DNA of 64,000 bases from Acidimicrobiia bacterium (lineage in GTDB: Bacteria; Actinomycetota; Acidimicrobiia; Spongiisociales; ZC4RG35). Below the pieces are notes generated by a model, which saw only the letters and a list, made by a program, of their open reading frames with translations, was not told the DNA's origin and made no database searches. The stretch is from assembly GCA_028285585.1 (NCBI GenBank), contig JANQOU010000008.1:52298-116297 (forward strand), given 5' to 3'. Within the stretch, counting starts at the first letter, position 1; the number at the start of each line of letters is the position of its first letter. The position numbers were made by a program, and so were the translations under genes. Shown here in pieces: positions 25,587-34,829 of the stretch.

Positions 25587-28187
25587 ATGACCACGACAGT
25601 TCGGGCTTCCAAGCAGAGTGCACGTCCAGCGTTGCTGGAGCGCAAACGTCTTCTGGAGCAGCTGGACAACACGGAGGAGTCTTCCCTCATAGTGCTCGCC
25701 GGTCCGGCCGGCTACGGGAAGACGATGCTGGCGCGGCAGTGGGCGGCAACACGTAACACCCAGCCGGTTGCATGGCTGAACGTGGAACCACGTCATCGCG
25801 ATCCATCAGAGTTCACCGTTGGTCTCGTTGATGCGATCACGGCCGCCGCCCCGCCGATCAACTCGGATGCGGTTGCGGTTTCCTCCCTGAACCACAAGCA
25901 GGCCATCAGCGAACTCCAAGCTCTGTCATCGACTCTGCCCGGTCTCATCGTCGTCTTCGACAATTGGGACATCGCCGAAGGGTCGCCTGCTGAGGCCCTC
26001 CTGTTGCAGTGGCTCTCCGACAAGCGTTGCTCACGCCGGGATGTCTTGGCCGGCCGAAGCCGGTTCACCGGCGAACCGCTCGGCAGGAAAGTGACAGTGC
26101 TCGACGCCGACTCGATGGCCTTCGACGACGAGGAAACAAGATCTCTGGTCAGCCAAGCTGCCGGGCGCTCGTGGGATCGGCAGGTGCTGAAAGGAGCCGT
26201 GGCAGCAGCAGAAGGATGGCCTGTTGCGATCCAGATGGTCGCCGAGACCCTCGCCACAGACCAACGGATGCCACCCGATCTGGCGTTGCGTGCCGCCCGC
26301 GGGGACATAGAGGAGTATGTGGGCTCCGCGGTGCTCGTACCCATGGACGCGACGGATCGCGAAATGCTGACCCTGCTGTCGGCCCTCGACCCTTTCTGCC
26401 CCGACTTGGCAGACGCGGCACTCGAGCGAGCCGACTCTTCGGAGAGGATCGACCTTCTCCGTAGTCGGAACACCTTCGTCTCGGCTGACAAAGACGCTCC
26501 TGGCTGGTGGCGGATCCACCCGCTCGTGCGTGAGGCCCTGCTGGAAACCCTGGAACGAGACCGAAAGGATGATCTCGGAGCCGTAGCGGCCAGCGCTTCA
26601 AAGTGGTTCCTTTCAAAGGGCCTTACATCAGAAGGACTTCGCTATGCGATGCTCAGTGGCGACAACTCGACTGTCGCCCAGCTACTCGAATCAGCCGATG
26701 TAGGCATCGCCAACCAAGCCAACCTCGATGAGCTTCTGACATGGACAGAAGCGGGGCGCATCGCACGAGGAGATGAGGCGTCTCGCCTGTCCATGACCGT
26801 CACATGGACGCTGGCATTGTCGGGGCAACTCGAACAGGCAAAGTTGCAGGCGTTCTCCATCCTCGACACGCCGTCCGACCACGATGACTGGGCGATCGGG
26901 GTAGCGCACCTCACCATCGCCTACTGCGCCGGCATGTGGGCCGAGTCGGCAGCGTTGAGTTCTCATTGCCACAAGGCCTTGGAGTTTCTGCCAAACGACG
27001 CTGACGAAGCCCTCGCCTACGCCCATCTGATGCTGGGGGTCGCGTACCGAGTGGAAGGCAATCTGGTGGGCGCAGCCCAGAGCTTCTCCAGGAGCATCGC
27101 CCACAGCACGACAGCCGGGTCAGCTCACCTCACAATCGACGCGTTGTGGGAAAAGGCGGTACTCGAGGAGGCCCAGGGAAAGAGAAGAGCAGCAACACAA
27201 ACCTGCCGGCGAGGGCTGATGCTTGCTCAGCAACAGACCCGTCTTTCCGGCAAGCCAGTCGCAAGCGCCTCGTATCTGATCGAGCGCGAAGCGTCACTCC
27301 TTCTGGAGGAAGGAAGATCCCACGCTGCCGTTGACCTCGCCAAGCAAGCTGTGGAGACGAGCGTCGAGTGGGGTCAAGCCGATGCAGTGGTGATGAGCCG
27401 TCTGACCCTGGCCCAGATCTTGTTGGGGATCGGCAGGCCTCAGGAGTCCATGGACCACGTGGAACAGGCTTCGAAAGAGGCAGCATCATTGGGCGGCTGG
27501 TACGCAGAAGCCATCAACCGGGAGCGTGTCCGAACTGCGATCGCAACCGACGACACAGCAGCGGTGGAGGCCTACCTGGGCGGAAAGACACAAGCCGTCA
27601 CAAGCGAATCCTCGCTGCTGGATCGACAGGGAGAACTCCTGCGCTTGCAGGCTCTGCTGTCAATTGGAGCCTTGGACGAAACCCACGATCAGGCCACCAG
27701 ACTCCTTCCGGGCTTCGAGATCTCAGGTGCGTTTGACGCCGTCATCAGGACCTTGATCATTCTCGCCGTGAGCAGCAGCCTCCTCGGGCGACAACGCGAT
27801 GCCCAGGACGCTATTGGCCGCGCATTGCGTCTGGCGGAACCGGAGGGCTACTTCAGGGTGTTCACAGACGAGGGAACCAGAATCGCGCCTCTTCTGGCTG
27901 ACGCCATGGATCGAGGCGTCACCCCCGAATACTGCCAGTCACTCATCAATGCCATCGAGCCGGCGAACGACAAGCTGATCGACTCACTCACATCTCGCGA
28001 ACTAGAGGTACTTACAGCACTTGCGTCATCCATGAAGGTCGACGAGATCGCCGTAGAGCTGTTCATCTCACCGAGCACCGTGAGAACACACGTCAAGGCG
28101 ATCTACAGAAAGCTGGGCGTGAACCGCCGCCTTCAGGCCGTGGAACGAGCACACGAGCTGCGACTGATCGCGCCTACAGGCACCTGA
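25587..28187 (+). CDS. LAL/MalT-type LuxR-family transcriptional regulator
   Basis: 866 residues. The N-terminal STAND NTPase has Walker A AGPAGYGKTM and Walker B LIVVFDNWD. A long helical, TPR-like sensor region covers about 340-790. The C-terminal HTH is LTSRELEVLTALASSMKVDEIAVELFISPSTVRTHVKAIYRKL. Such proteins bind an inducer and ATP to activate transcription. It diverges from the serine-hydrolase gene across 91 bases, the likely target. Confidence 0.9.
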   Translation: MTTTVRASKQSARPALLERKRLLEQLDNTEESSLIVLAGPAGYGKTMLARQWAATRNTQPVAWLNVEPRHRDPSEFTVGLVDAITAAAPPINSDAVAVSSLNHKQAISELQALSSTLPGLIVVFDNWDIAEGSPAEALLLQWLSDKRCSRRDVLAGRSRFTGEPLGRKVTVLDADSMAFDDEETRSLVSQAAGRSWDRQVLKGAVAAAEGWPVAIQMVAETLATDQRMPPDLALRAARGDIEEYVGSAVLVPMDATDREMLTLLSALDPFCPDLADAALERADSSERIDLLRSRNTFVSADKDAPGWWRIHPLVREALLETLERDRKDDLGAVAASASKWFLSKGLTSEGLRYAMLSGDNSTVAQLLESADVGIANQANLDELLTWTEAGRIARGDEASRLSMTVTWTLALSGQLEQAKLQAFSILDTPSDHDDWAIGVAHLTIAYCAGMWAESAALSSHCHKALEFLPNDADEALAYAHLMLGVAYRVEGNLVGAAQSFSRSIAHSTTAGSAHLTIDALWEKAVLEEAQGKRRAATQTCRRGLMLAQQQTRLSGKPVASASYLIEREASLLLEEGRSHAAVDLAKQAVETSVEWGQADAVVMSRLTLAQILLGIGRPQESMDHVEQASKEAASLGGWYAEAINRERVRTAIATDDTAAVEAYLGGKTQAVTSESSLLDRQGELLRLQALLSIGALDETHDQATRLLPGFEISGAFDAVIRTLIILAVSSSLLGRQRDAQDAIGRALRLAEPEGYFRVFTDEGTRIAPLLADAMDRGVTPEYCQSLINAIEPANDKLIDSLTSRELEVLTALASSMKVDEIAVELFISPSTVRTHVKAIYRKLGVNRRLQAVERAHELRLIAPTGT

Positions 28188-28271
28188 CCGGATGCGCACG
28201 AAAGACAAACAGAGAGCCCAACCAGCGCGACGTTGGGTAATCAAGGCCCCGAGAGTGAGGAGAGAGCAACC

Positions 28272-29231
28272 ATGACTCACAAGGTCAGCGTCGTCGGGCT
28301 CGGAGGAATGGGCCAGACGATGATCGAGAGGATGTCCAAGTTTCAGGGATTTGATGTCGTCTGCGGATGGGACCTCAGCGAAGCGACCAAAAGACGGACC
28401 GCCGATCGCTACCCCGAGATGGCGATGACCTCCACTCTCGAGGAAGCTGTCGGCCACGAGGACACCAACGTGGTGTATATCGCAACTCCGCCCGCAACCC
28501 ATGCAGAGATCAGCACGCTGGCTTTCGAGAACGGAAAGGGCGTTCTCTGCGAGAAACCTCTTGGAGTGGACGTTGCAGCCAGCGAGAAACTCGTGAGCAT
28601 CGCCGATGAGTCTGGTCTGGCGAACGTTGTCAACTTCTCGATGGCCTCAACCGCTGCCACGAGGGCTGCGGAGAATTGGCTGGGAAGCGGGATGCGCGCC
28701 CAAGTCGAGAGGATCGAGCTGAGCGTGCGATTCTCCCACTGGCCTCGAATATGGCAGATGGGTGCAAACGAGTGGCTCTCGGGCCGGGACCAGGGTGGCT
28801 TTGTGAGGGAGGTTGTCTCGCACTGGATCTACTTGACGCAGCGTCTCTTCGGGAACATGGAGGTGTCAGCGTCGACGATCGTCTACCCCGACGGGCAATC
28901 GAGCGAGAGTCATGTTCACGCGATCCTGGACAGCGGAGGCATCCCGGTGACAATCGTGGGCGACATCGGAGGGACAGGTCCCGATGTGGTGGACTTCACG
29001 ATTTGGGGCAACGAGGAGTCGGCTCGCATCTCGCAGTGGCACAGATTCGCTGTCACTGACGGCGAGACGTGGCAGATAGATGACACGACTACGCGCAACC
29101 CTGGAGAGACCAACAATTCGATGCAGCTGACCAACATCGCCGCCGCCTTCTCCGGGACCAAAAACTCGATGCCGAACTTCGATTCTGCTCTCTCAGTACA
29201 GAAAGTGATTGAGTCGATTCTCGAACACTGA
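28272..29231 (+). CDS. Gfo/Idh/MocA family oxidoreductase
   Basis: 319 residues. The N-terminal Rossmann motif VVGLGGMGQTM is followed by VVYIATPPATHAEIS and the dehydrogenase lysine in VLCEKPLGVD (EKP motif). The C-terminal domain has a WPRIWQMGANEWLSGRDQGG segment with a possible catalytic region. Substrates in this family are sugars, inositols or aldehydes; this one is unassigned. ATG 28272 has GAGGAGAG upstream. It follows the LAL regulator. Confidence 0.85.
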   Translation: MTHKVSVVGLGGMGQTMIERMSKFQGFDVVCGWDLSEATKRRTADRYPEMAMTSTLEEAVGHEDTNVVYIATPPATHAEISTLAFENGKGVLCEKPLGVDVAASEKLVSIADESGLANVVNFSMASTAATRAAENWLGSGMRAQVERIELSVRFSHWPRIWQMGANEWLSGRDQGGFVREVVSHWIYLTQRLFGNMEVSASTIVYPDGQSSESHVHAILDSGGIPVTIVGDIGGTGPDVVDFTIWGNEESARISQWHRFAVTDGETWQIDDTTTRNPGETNNSMQLTNIAAAFSGTKNSMPNFDSALSVQKVIESILEH

Positions 29232-29325
29232 TCGGCGAGTCATCGCCGCTGACAGGCAGCCGGGCCCTGAACCGAGCCGAGCCACAATCCCCAAAGTTGG
29301 GGATGCGATCGGAATACGTCATCCG

Positions 29326-29331
29326 TAGCTT
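29326..29331 (+). promoter_or_regulatory. -10 box TAGCTT, leaderless promoter of GNAT gene
   Basis: TANNNT hexamer six bases before the ATG at 29338, with no ribosome-binding site. Confidence 0.5.
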
Positions 29332-29337
29332 CACAGA

Positions 29338-29877
29338 ATGTTCCTGACCGAGCGGCTACTCCTGCGCCCGTTCGACAACAACGACGTGGCCGCATTGGCG
29401 AAGATCCTGGAAGAGCCCGCCGTGCTCGAGTACTTCCCTCCGTCCGAAGCCGAGCCCTACGCCATGGCCGAGCGCGTCGTCGAGCAGGCCGCCAGGCACT
29501 GGGAGCTTCACGACTTCGGTCCTGGCGCCGTGGAGTTGGTGGAGACTGGACAGTTGCTGGGAAGGGCAGGGCTTCAGCTCATCCACGACTTGGGATTGGT
29601 GGAGATCGACTATCTCCTCGGGATCGAGCACTGGCATAGGGGCTACGCAACCGAGGCTGCGCGCGAGTGGATCGCACACGGATTCGGCTCGCTCGGCCTT
29701 CAATCGGTGGTCGGCCTCGTGCACGAGCAAAACCACGCATCAGCCAGAGTCCTCGAGAAGATCGGGATGTCATACCGAGAGTCAGGCGAGTACTTCGGGA
29801 TGCCTTGCAAACGCTACGAAATCGGACTGCGCGATTGGGCCGGCGAAGCGGCCCAATCGTGGCCACGTCTGGTCTGA
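29338..29877 (+). CDS. GNAT acetyltransferase, RimJ/RimL type
   Basis: 179 residues: MFLTERLLLRPFDNNDVAAL opening, acetyl-CoA loop IEHWHRGYATEAAREWIAHGF, and VHEQNHASARVLEKIGMSYRES, all features of the RimJ/RimL branch of GNATs that acetylate protein N-termini or small amines. The target is unknown. Probably leaderless. Confidence 0.9.
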   Translation: MFLTERLLLRPFDNNDVAALAKILEEPAVLEYFPPSEAEPYAMAERVVEQAARHWELHDFGPGAVELVETGQLLGRAGLQLIHDLGLVEIDYLLGIEHWHRGYATEAAREWIAHGFGSLGLQSVVGLVHEQNHASARVLEKIGMSYRESGEYFGMPCKRYEIGLRDWAGEAAQSWPRLV

Positions 29878-29924
29878 GGGCGGCAACGGCGACTTTGCCC
29901 TTGTGCGAGAAGGTTCAGATAGCG

Positions 29925-30932
29925 TCAACTCGACGTGGACGCCAACCGCCTCAGCTCGGGGAGCAGTTCTTTGCCGACCATATCGATGGTCCTTTGAGCG
30001 TCGAGGCTCGCTATCTGGACCGAGACGTAGTCTGCTGAGACTTCTGTGACCAGCGGTGCATAGGCCTCCACGAGACCCTCCACGGAAGAAACAATGGTGT
30101 ACCGATCGAGAATCTCCTCACGAGCCATCGCATCGGCTCGTTCCCTTAAAACCTTCGGATCGACTGCCTCCAGTCGCCCGGGGGCTCGTAGCCCTCTCAT
30201 CGAGCCAAGGGCCTGCCACGCCTCGTCCTCGTCTTCGGCCCAAACGGTCCATCTAGTTGCCAATACAGGAGACTCGCCGGACCCCGAGGCGGCCTTCATG
30301 AACGGTTCGATAACTCGCTCGTGAGTCTCCGAGGGATCCTTCACACTCGTTATCACTCCGTCGGCGTTCGACCCCGCAAAGGCTGCCGACTTTGGACCTC
30401 CGGCAGCCATTAGAATCGGGATTTCTCTGGTCGGCGGGCTGTAGAGCCGTGCATGGTCCAGCGTGTAGTAGTCGCCGTCGAAAGTCACCTTCTCGCCACT
30501 GAAGAGTCTCTTGAGTATCTGCAGCGCCTCAGCCATGCGTTCGATGCGTTCTTTGTAGCCAGGAAAAGCAAATCCCAACGGACCTTCGTTGATGTTCTCC
30601 CCAGTACCGACACCCAAAATGAAACGGCCGCCACTCAGTCGATCGACCGTAGCGGCCGCCTGAGCCACCAACCCAGGGTGATAGTGAAACAACGGACAGG
30701 TCACACTGGTTGCCAACTCGACGTTCTCTGTCATCGCCGCGACGGTCCCAAGCCACGTCCACACAAACCCGGAGGCCGCGACGTCGTCGACCCATGGATG
30801 AAAGTGATCGCTGCCGAGAACCGCATCGAATCCCGCCTCTTCGGCCTGAATCGCTTGAGAAACCAGCTCTTCGGGTTGATAAGACTCGTGGCTAGACAAC
30901 CAACCGAAGCGTGGGCTTTCTTGATCTGGCAT
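29925..30932 (-). CDS. F420-dependent LLM oxidoreductase, glucose-6-phosphate dehydrogenase-like
   Basis: 335-residue luciferase-like TIM barrel of the F420-dependent G6PDH-related family. The residues that contact substrate and F420 in FGD are visible: SDHFHPW (H43, W47), GVGTGENINE (E112), DGDYYTLDHARLYSPP, and the phosphate-type lysine in TSVKD. It could oxidise glucose-6-phosphate and make F420H2, or act on another sugar or alcohol. It is divergent from pgi across a 65-base gap holding an operator, which supports a sugar-phosphate role. Confidence 0.82.
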   Translation of the reverse strand: MPDQESPRFGWLSSHESYQPEELVSQAIQAEEAGFDAVLGSDHFHPWVDDVAASGFVWTWLGTVAAMTENVELATSVTCPLFHYHPGLVAQAAATVDRLSGGRFILGVGTGENINEGPLGFAFPGYKERIERMAEALQILKRLFSGEKVTFDGDYYTLDHARLYSPPTREIPILMAAGGPKSAAFAGSNADGVITSVKDPSETHERVIEPFMKAASGSGESPVLATRWTVWAEDEDEAWQALGSMRGLRAPGRLEAVDPKVLRERADAMAREEILDRYTIVSSVEGLVEAYAPLVTEVSADYVSVQIASLDAQRTIDMVGKELLPELRRLASTSS

Positions 30933-30946
30933 AATGTATACAGCAT
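30931..30946 (-). promoter_or_regulatory. Regulon A operator over the LLM promoter
   Basis: Minus strand reads ATGCTGTATACATTAT. It shares CTGTATRC with the sites at 38151, 38261 and 63630. The -10 box TATGCT (30947-30942) overlaps its left half and the LLM ATG overlaps its right end. It may also affect divergent pgi. Confidence 0.7.
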
Positions 30947-30997
30947 ACCGTCACTGTCCGCTGGCGGCTACTCGATCACACCAGGAGGAGAATTGCG

Positions 30998-32626
30998 ATG
31001 ACCGACTTCAGGTCATCCCCAGAGTGGAGGAGTCTTTCCGCACGGGCCAGAAGTGGCTTCGACCTGCGTCAGGCGTTTCACAGTGACCCGGGGCGGACAG
31101 CCCGACTGAGCTTCGAAGTTGGCGATCTCATCGTCGACCTGTCCAAGCATCTTGTCGATCCCGAGATGCTCGACGATTTGATCGCAATCGGACAGGAATT
31201 CGGTGTCCTAAGGGCGGCCGAGGAGATGTTCAATGGCGCCAAGATCAACACCACCGAAGACCGCTCGGTCTTGCACACACTGCTCCGCACTCCCCGCGAC
31301 GAGGCTCCCACCGCAGCCCTCAAACCGGAACTTCAGTCGATTCATCAGACACTCGATCGGATGGCGGTGATCGCCACACAGATCCGATCGGGCAATTGGC
31401 TTGGCTACGACGGCCGACCCATCTCCGACGTGGTGAACATCGGCATCGGAGGTTCAGACCTGGGACCGGCCATGGCATATCGGGCGCTGAGGCCGTATCG
31501 CCAGCGCGAACTCAACATCCACTATGTGTCGAACGTGGATCCTTCCCATCTCGCGAGCACTCTCGACGGGCTCGAACCGGCAACCACACTCTTCCTCGTA
31601 GCTTCGAAGACATTCACGACCACAGAGACGCTCACCAACGCACGAGCTGCCCGCCGCTGGCTGCTCGACCGATCAGGGCGGTCTGCGTCGGTGGCCCAAC
31701 ACTTCGTCGCACTGTCAGCGAGTCGCTCACGGGTGGAGGAGTTCGGAATCGACCCCCTCAACATGTTGCCGTTCGGCGAGTGGGTTGGCGGCAGGTACTC
31801 GCTCGGGTCGGCGATTGGGCTCTCTCTGATGATCGCCGTGGGACCGCAAGCGTTTCATGAGATGCTCGCTGGGTTCCATGTGGTGGATCGGCACTTCCGC
31901 GACACACCCCCAAGTCGGAACGTTCCCCTTTTGATGGGACTACTTGGAATCCTCTATCGGAACGCAATGGGGCTTCAGAGTTACGCCGTCCTCCCGTACT
32001 CCCAAGATCTTGAGCGCTTTCCCGCATACCTCCAGCAACTCGACATGGAATCGAACGGCAAGCACACTCGGCGTGACGGAATAGCGACTCAAGGCGACAC
32101 GGGACCCGTGCTCTGGGGTGAGCCAGGGACCAACGGTCAGCACGCTTTCTATCAATTGCTGCACCAGGGCACGACGATCGTGCCCGCCGACCTGATCGGC
32201 TTCGCCGAGAGCCACGAAGAGTCGGACAGCCAACAAGATCTACTGCTGGCAAACATGGTCGCACAGTCCGAAGCCCTGGCCTTCGGAAGGACCTCGGCCG
32301 AAGCGAAGGAGCTCTACCCAGACGTGGCGCCCGATTTGCTCGACCATCGAACCTTCGCCGGCGGTCGCCCCACGTCTGTGATCCTGGCCCCAAAGCTCAC
32401 GCCTGCCGTGTTGGGTCAGTTGATCGCTCTCTACGAGCACAAGGTGTTCGTGCAAGGCGTCCTCTGGGGCATCAATTCGTTTGACCAATGGGGCGTGGAG
32501 TTGGGCAAACAGCTGGCCGACCGGATCTTCAACGAACTGATCACGCCCTCAAGACCCGTGCTTCAACACGACAGTTCCACCAATCACTTGATCGAGACGC
32601 TCCGCAAGGCCCGAGGACGCGATTGA
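30998..32626 (+). CDS. pgi: Glucose-6-phosphate isomerase
   Basis: 542 residues interconverting G6P and F6P. Conserved IGIGGSDLGPAMAYRAL, VSNVDPSHL, ASKTFTTTET, WVGGRYSLGSAIG, QLDMESNGK, and QGVLWGINSFDQWGVELGKQL are all PGI signatures. ATG 30998 has GGAGGAG about nine bases before it. The divergent F420-G6PDH-like gene suggests it feeds glucose-6-phosphate to F420 reduction, perhaps under the same operator. Confidence 0.97.
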   Translation: MTDFRSSPEWRSLSARARSGFDLRQAFHSDPGRTARLSFEVGDLIVDLSKHLVDPEMLDDLIAIGQEFGVLRAAEEMFNGAKINTTEDRSVLHTLLRTPRDEAPTAALKPELQSIHQTLDRMAVIATQIRSGNWLGYDGRPISDVVNIGIGGSDLGPAMAYRALRPYRQRELNIHYVSNVDPSHLASTLDGLEPATTLFLVASKTFTTTETLTNARAARRWLLDRSGRSASVAQHFVALSASRSRVEEFGIDPLNMLPFGEWVGGRYSLGSAIGLSLMIAVGPQAFHEMLAGFHVVDRHFRDTPPSRNVPLLMGLLGILYRNAMGLQSYAVLPYSQDLERFPAYLQQLDMESNGKHTRRDGIATQGDTGPVLWGEPGTNGQHAFYQLLHQGTTIVPADLIGFAESHEESDSQQDLLLANMVAQSEALAFGRTSAEAKELYPDVAPDLLDHRTFAGGRPTSVILAPKLTPAVLGQLIALYEHKVFVQGVLWGINSFDQWGVELGKQLADRIFNELITPSRPVLQHDSSTNHLIETLRKARGRD

Positions 32627-32651
32627 TGATGCTCAGGTTCCGGTCGAACCC

Positions 32652-34031
32652 TTACAGGAAGTAGCCGCCTTTGATCGCATCGTCCCAGGATGCGAACACA
32701 GCGGGCGCTATCCCGTACGGAAGATCGGGCTCCTCCGATATGTAGTAGTGCTGGCCCGCCTGGAAATGAATGAGAGTCGCCAGAGGAGCTGGCTCCATGG
32801 CTGCAAACATCGGCAAGATCACGTCCTGGTACACCTCAGGACTGTGATCACGGCTGTTCCCGGATATGCCGAACAGGACGTTCGGCACCGGCCGCACGTC
32901 CGGACCGGTGAGCTCACGCGTCAAAGACATGAAATGCGCGGCCATCGCGTCAGTCGCCTCCTCGGACAACCCGAGCCGAGCAGCGGTATGAAGAGCCGCA
33001 TCCGAAAGCGAGCCGACGATGTTCCACGTGACCAAGTACTCGCTCTTGAATTGGGGCCTGAGCCGAGCGGTCTCCCAGTCGTCCAAAACATCTTCCATCA
33101 ACCAGGGAAGCCGAAGAAGAGCGTCGGGCCCTTCTCTCCCTAAAGCCTCAGCACCGCGATACCTCGCGGTATCGCGCCATGTGCGTACATAGAGCTCGTC
33201 AAAGGGGTCGGTCCGCACCCTGCCCCCCTTGGCCAGCTTTGATTGGCCTCTGGTCTTGCCCAGCGCTCCACTCCAAGCATGCTTCTGCTCATTGATGTAG
33301 CCGAAGGCCGAGTTTTCGATCGCAAGCACACCTGACACGTTGGGCACCCGTTGGGACATCATGAACTGAAGCGGCCCTCCGGTCGAGTGCCCATGGAGAT
33401 AGATCGAATACTCGCCATTTGGGAACTCGCTCACCATCGCCTGTCGGCAGGCCTCCTCGAGGGCAATAGGAGCTGCGGCAAGCCGGTCCCGAAACCGTGA
33501 GCCTGGAAGTGCCCTGGCAAAGGTGCGACGACCGTATCGCTCCCGCATGGTTTCGTCGGTTCTGACTTCGTATTGATCAGGAGTGATGTGCTCCCCCTGC
33601 TTCCAGATTGGGGTCCTCACTGATCCGTCCGGATTAATGGTGTCACCGGGCCAATCTCGGCTCGGATCATCAAGAAAGAGCCGCCCGGGGTAGGTGGCCG
33701 AAACGACCCGATAGCCGTACTTCGAAGCAAGCAACAGTGCCTGCCGCTCCATGCTCTTGTAGTCACCCGCGCCACCATGGAGGAGGAACACGCCAACCTT
33801 CTTGCCATCTGCGCCAATAGGAGTGCGGGAAGCGTCAGTCGGCTCATAGACGACGATTCCGATGTCCCACTCCAGGCCGGCCGACTCGATAGTGAAGATC
33901 TTCTCCTGTTGGCGGATCTCGATGTCTGGAGCAGCGAGCAGTGCTTGCGAAGCGCCAAGAATCTCGTCGCGCTCAACCCTGGCAAAGGTCTCGATGGTCG
34001 TGTGCGATCGGACAGGTTTCGTGTAGGCCAC
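32652..34031 (-). CDS. Large alpha/beta hydrolase, regulon A
   Basis: 459 residues. VGVFLLHGGAGD (oxyanion HG near 85-86) and the nucleophile elbow GHSTGGP with S216 mark an alpha/beta hydrolase. It is longer than usual for the fold, with a big lid or cap region (about 230-360). It is a paralog of the hydrolase at 60409-61764, sharing SATYPGRLFL-like and GSVRTPIW blocks. Last gene of the minus-strand operon from the cyclic amidohydrolase. Likely an amidase or esterase on an opened ring product; substrate unknown. Confidence 0.78.
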   Translation of the reverse strand: MAYTKPVRSHTTIETFARVERDEILGASQALLAAPDIEIRQQEKIFTIESAGLEWDIGIVVYEPTDASRTPIGADGKKVGVFLLHGGAGDYKSMERQALLLASKYGYRVVSATYPGRLFLDDPSRDWPGDTINPDGSVRTPIWKQGEHITPDQYEVRTDETMRERYGRRTFARALPGSRFRDRLAAAPIALEEACRQAMVSEFPNGEYSIYLHGHSTGGPLQFMMSQRVPNVSGVLAIENSAFGYINEQKHAWSGALGKTRGQSKLAKGGRVRTDPFDELYVRTWRDTARYRGAEALGREGPDALLRLPWLMEDVLDDWETARLRPQFKSEYLVTWNIVGSLSDAALHTAARLGLSEEATDAMAAHFMSLTRELTGPDVRPVPNVLFGISGNSRDHSPEVYQDVILPMFAAMEPAPLATLIHFQAGQHYYISEEPDLPYGIAPAVFASWDDAIKGGYFL

Positions 34032-34043
34032 AGGTCCCTCTCG

Positions 34044-34796
34044 CTAGTGGGCCATCGCTGAGTGGCCACCGTCGACAAAGAGGTTCTCGCCCATCACAAA
34101 AGACGACTCATCCGAGGCCAGAAACAGCAGCACGTTGGCCAACTCCTCTGGAAGCCCTCCACGCCCCGTCAGATTCGAGACAGGTCGTGTCGGATCGAAC
34201 TCCTCTTTCCCAACCGGGGACCCGATCTTGTTCGGGACCACCGAATTCACACGGATCCCATAAGGCGCCAACTGGACAGCGAGGGCGCGCGTCAGATTGG
34301 CGACGCCACCTTTTGCCGCCGAATAGGCGATCGCCCTATCACGGCCTCTGAAACCTGATGTCGACCCGATGTTGACGATCACTCCGCCATCTCCCTGGGC
34401 GATCATCTGCTCGGCTGCCCACTTGGAGGTGAGGAACTGGCTGGTCATAGTGATGGCGACGGTGCGCTCGAATTCTTGGAGAGTGCAATCCCGGACGTTC
34501 TTGTTGTCCGAGATTGCCACACCGTTGACCAGCACGTCGACGCGACCAAAAGTATCCACGGTTCCGGACACCAGACTCTTCACCTGCGCCTCGTTTGAGA
34601 CATCGGCGCGCATGTATCTGGCAACCCCTGGATGCGATGCGTTGATGACGGCCTCGACGCGGGCTCCCCTGTCGTCGTCCACGTCCGCCAATGCCACCGA
34701 GGCACCTTCGTCGGCGAACAACCGGGAAGTGGCTTCACCGATGTTCCGCCCGGCGCCGGTGATGATCGCAACTCTTCCGCTGAGCCTCTGTTCCAA
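34044..34796 (-). CDS. Short-chain dehydrogenase/reductase
   Basis: 250-residue classical SDR: TGAGRNIG nucleotide loop at 13-20, LVNGVA for the NAG-like motif, catalytic Y158 and K162 in YSAAK, and LFVDGGHSAM at the C-terminus. It oxidises or reduces a hydroxyl/carbonyl. The TTG start at 34796 has AGGA a few bases upstream. Fourth gene of the amidohydrolase operon, between the HIBADH-type dehydrogenase and the hydrolase. Confidence 0.92.
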   Translation of the reverse strand: MEQRLSGRVAIITGAGRNIGEATSRLFADEGASVALADVDDDRGARVEAVINASHPGVARYMRADVSNEAQVKSLVSGTVDTFGRVDVLVNGVAISDNKNVRDCTLQEFERTVAITMTSQFLTSKWAAEQMIAQGDGGVIVNIGSTSGFRGRDRAIAYSAAKGGVANLTRALAVQLAPYGIRVNSVVPNKIGSPVGKEEFDPTRPVSNLTGRGGLPEELANVLLFLASDESSFVMGENLFVDGGHSAMAH

Positions 34797-34829
34797 CTGT
34801 CCTGGCCTTTCCGCAGTGACCTCCTGGCG

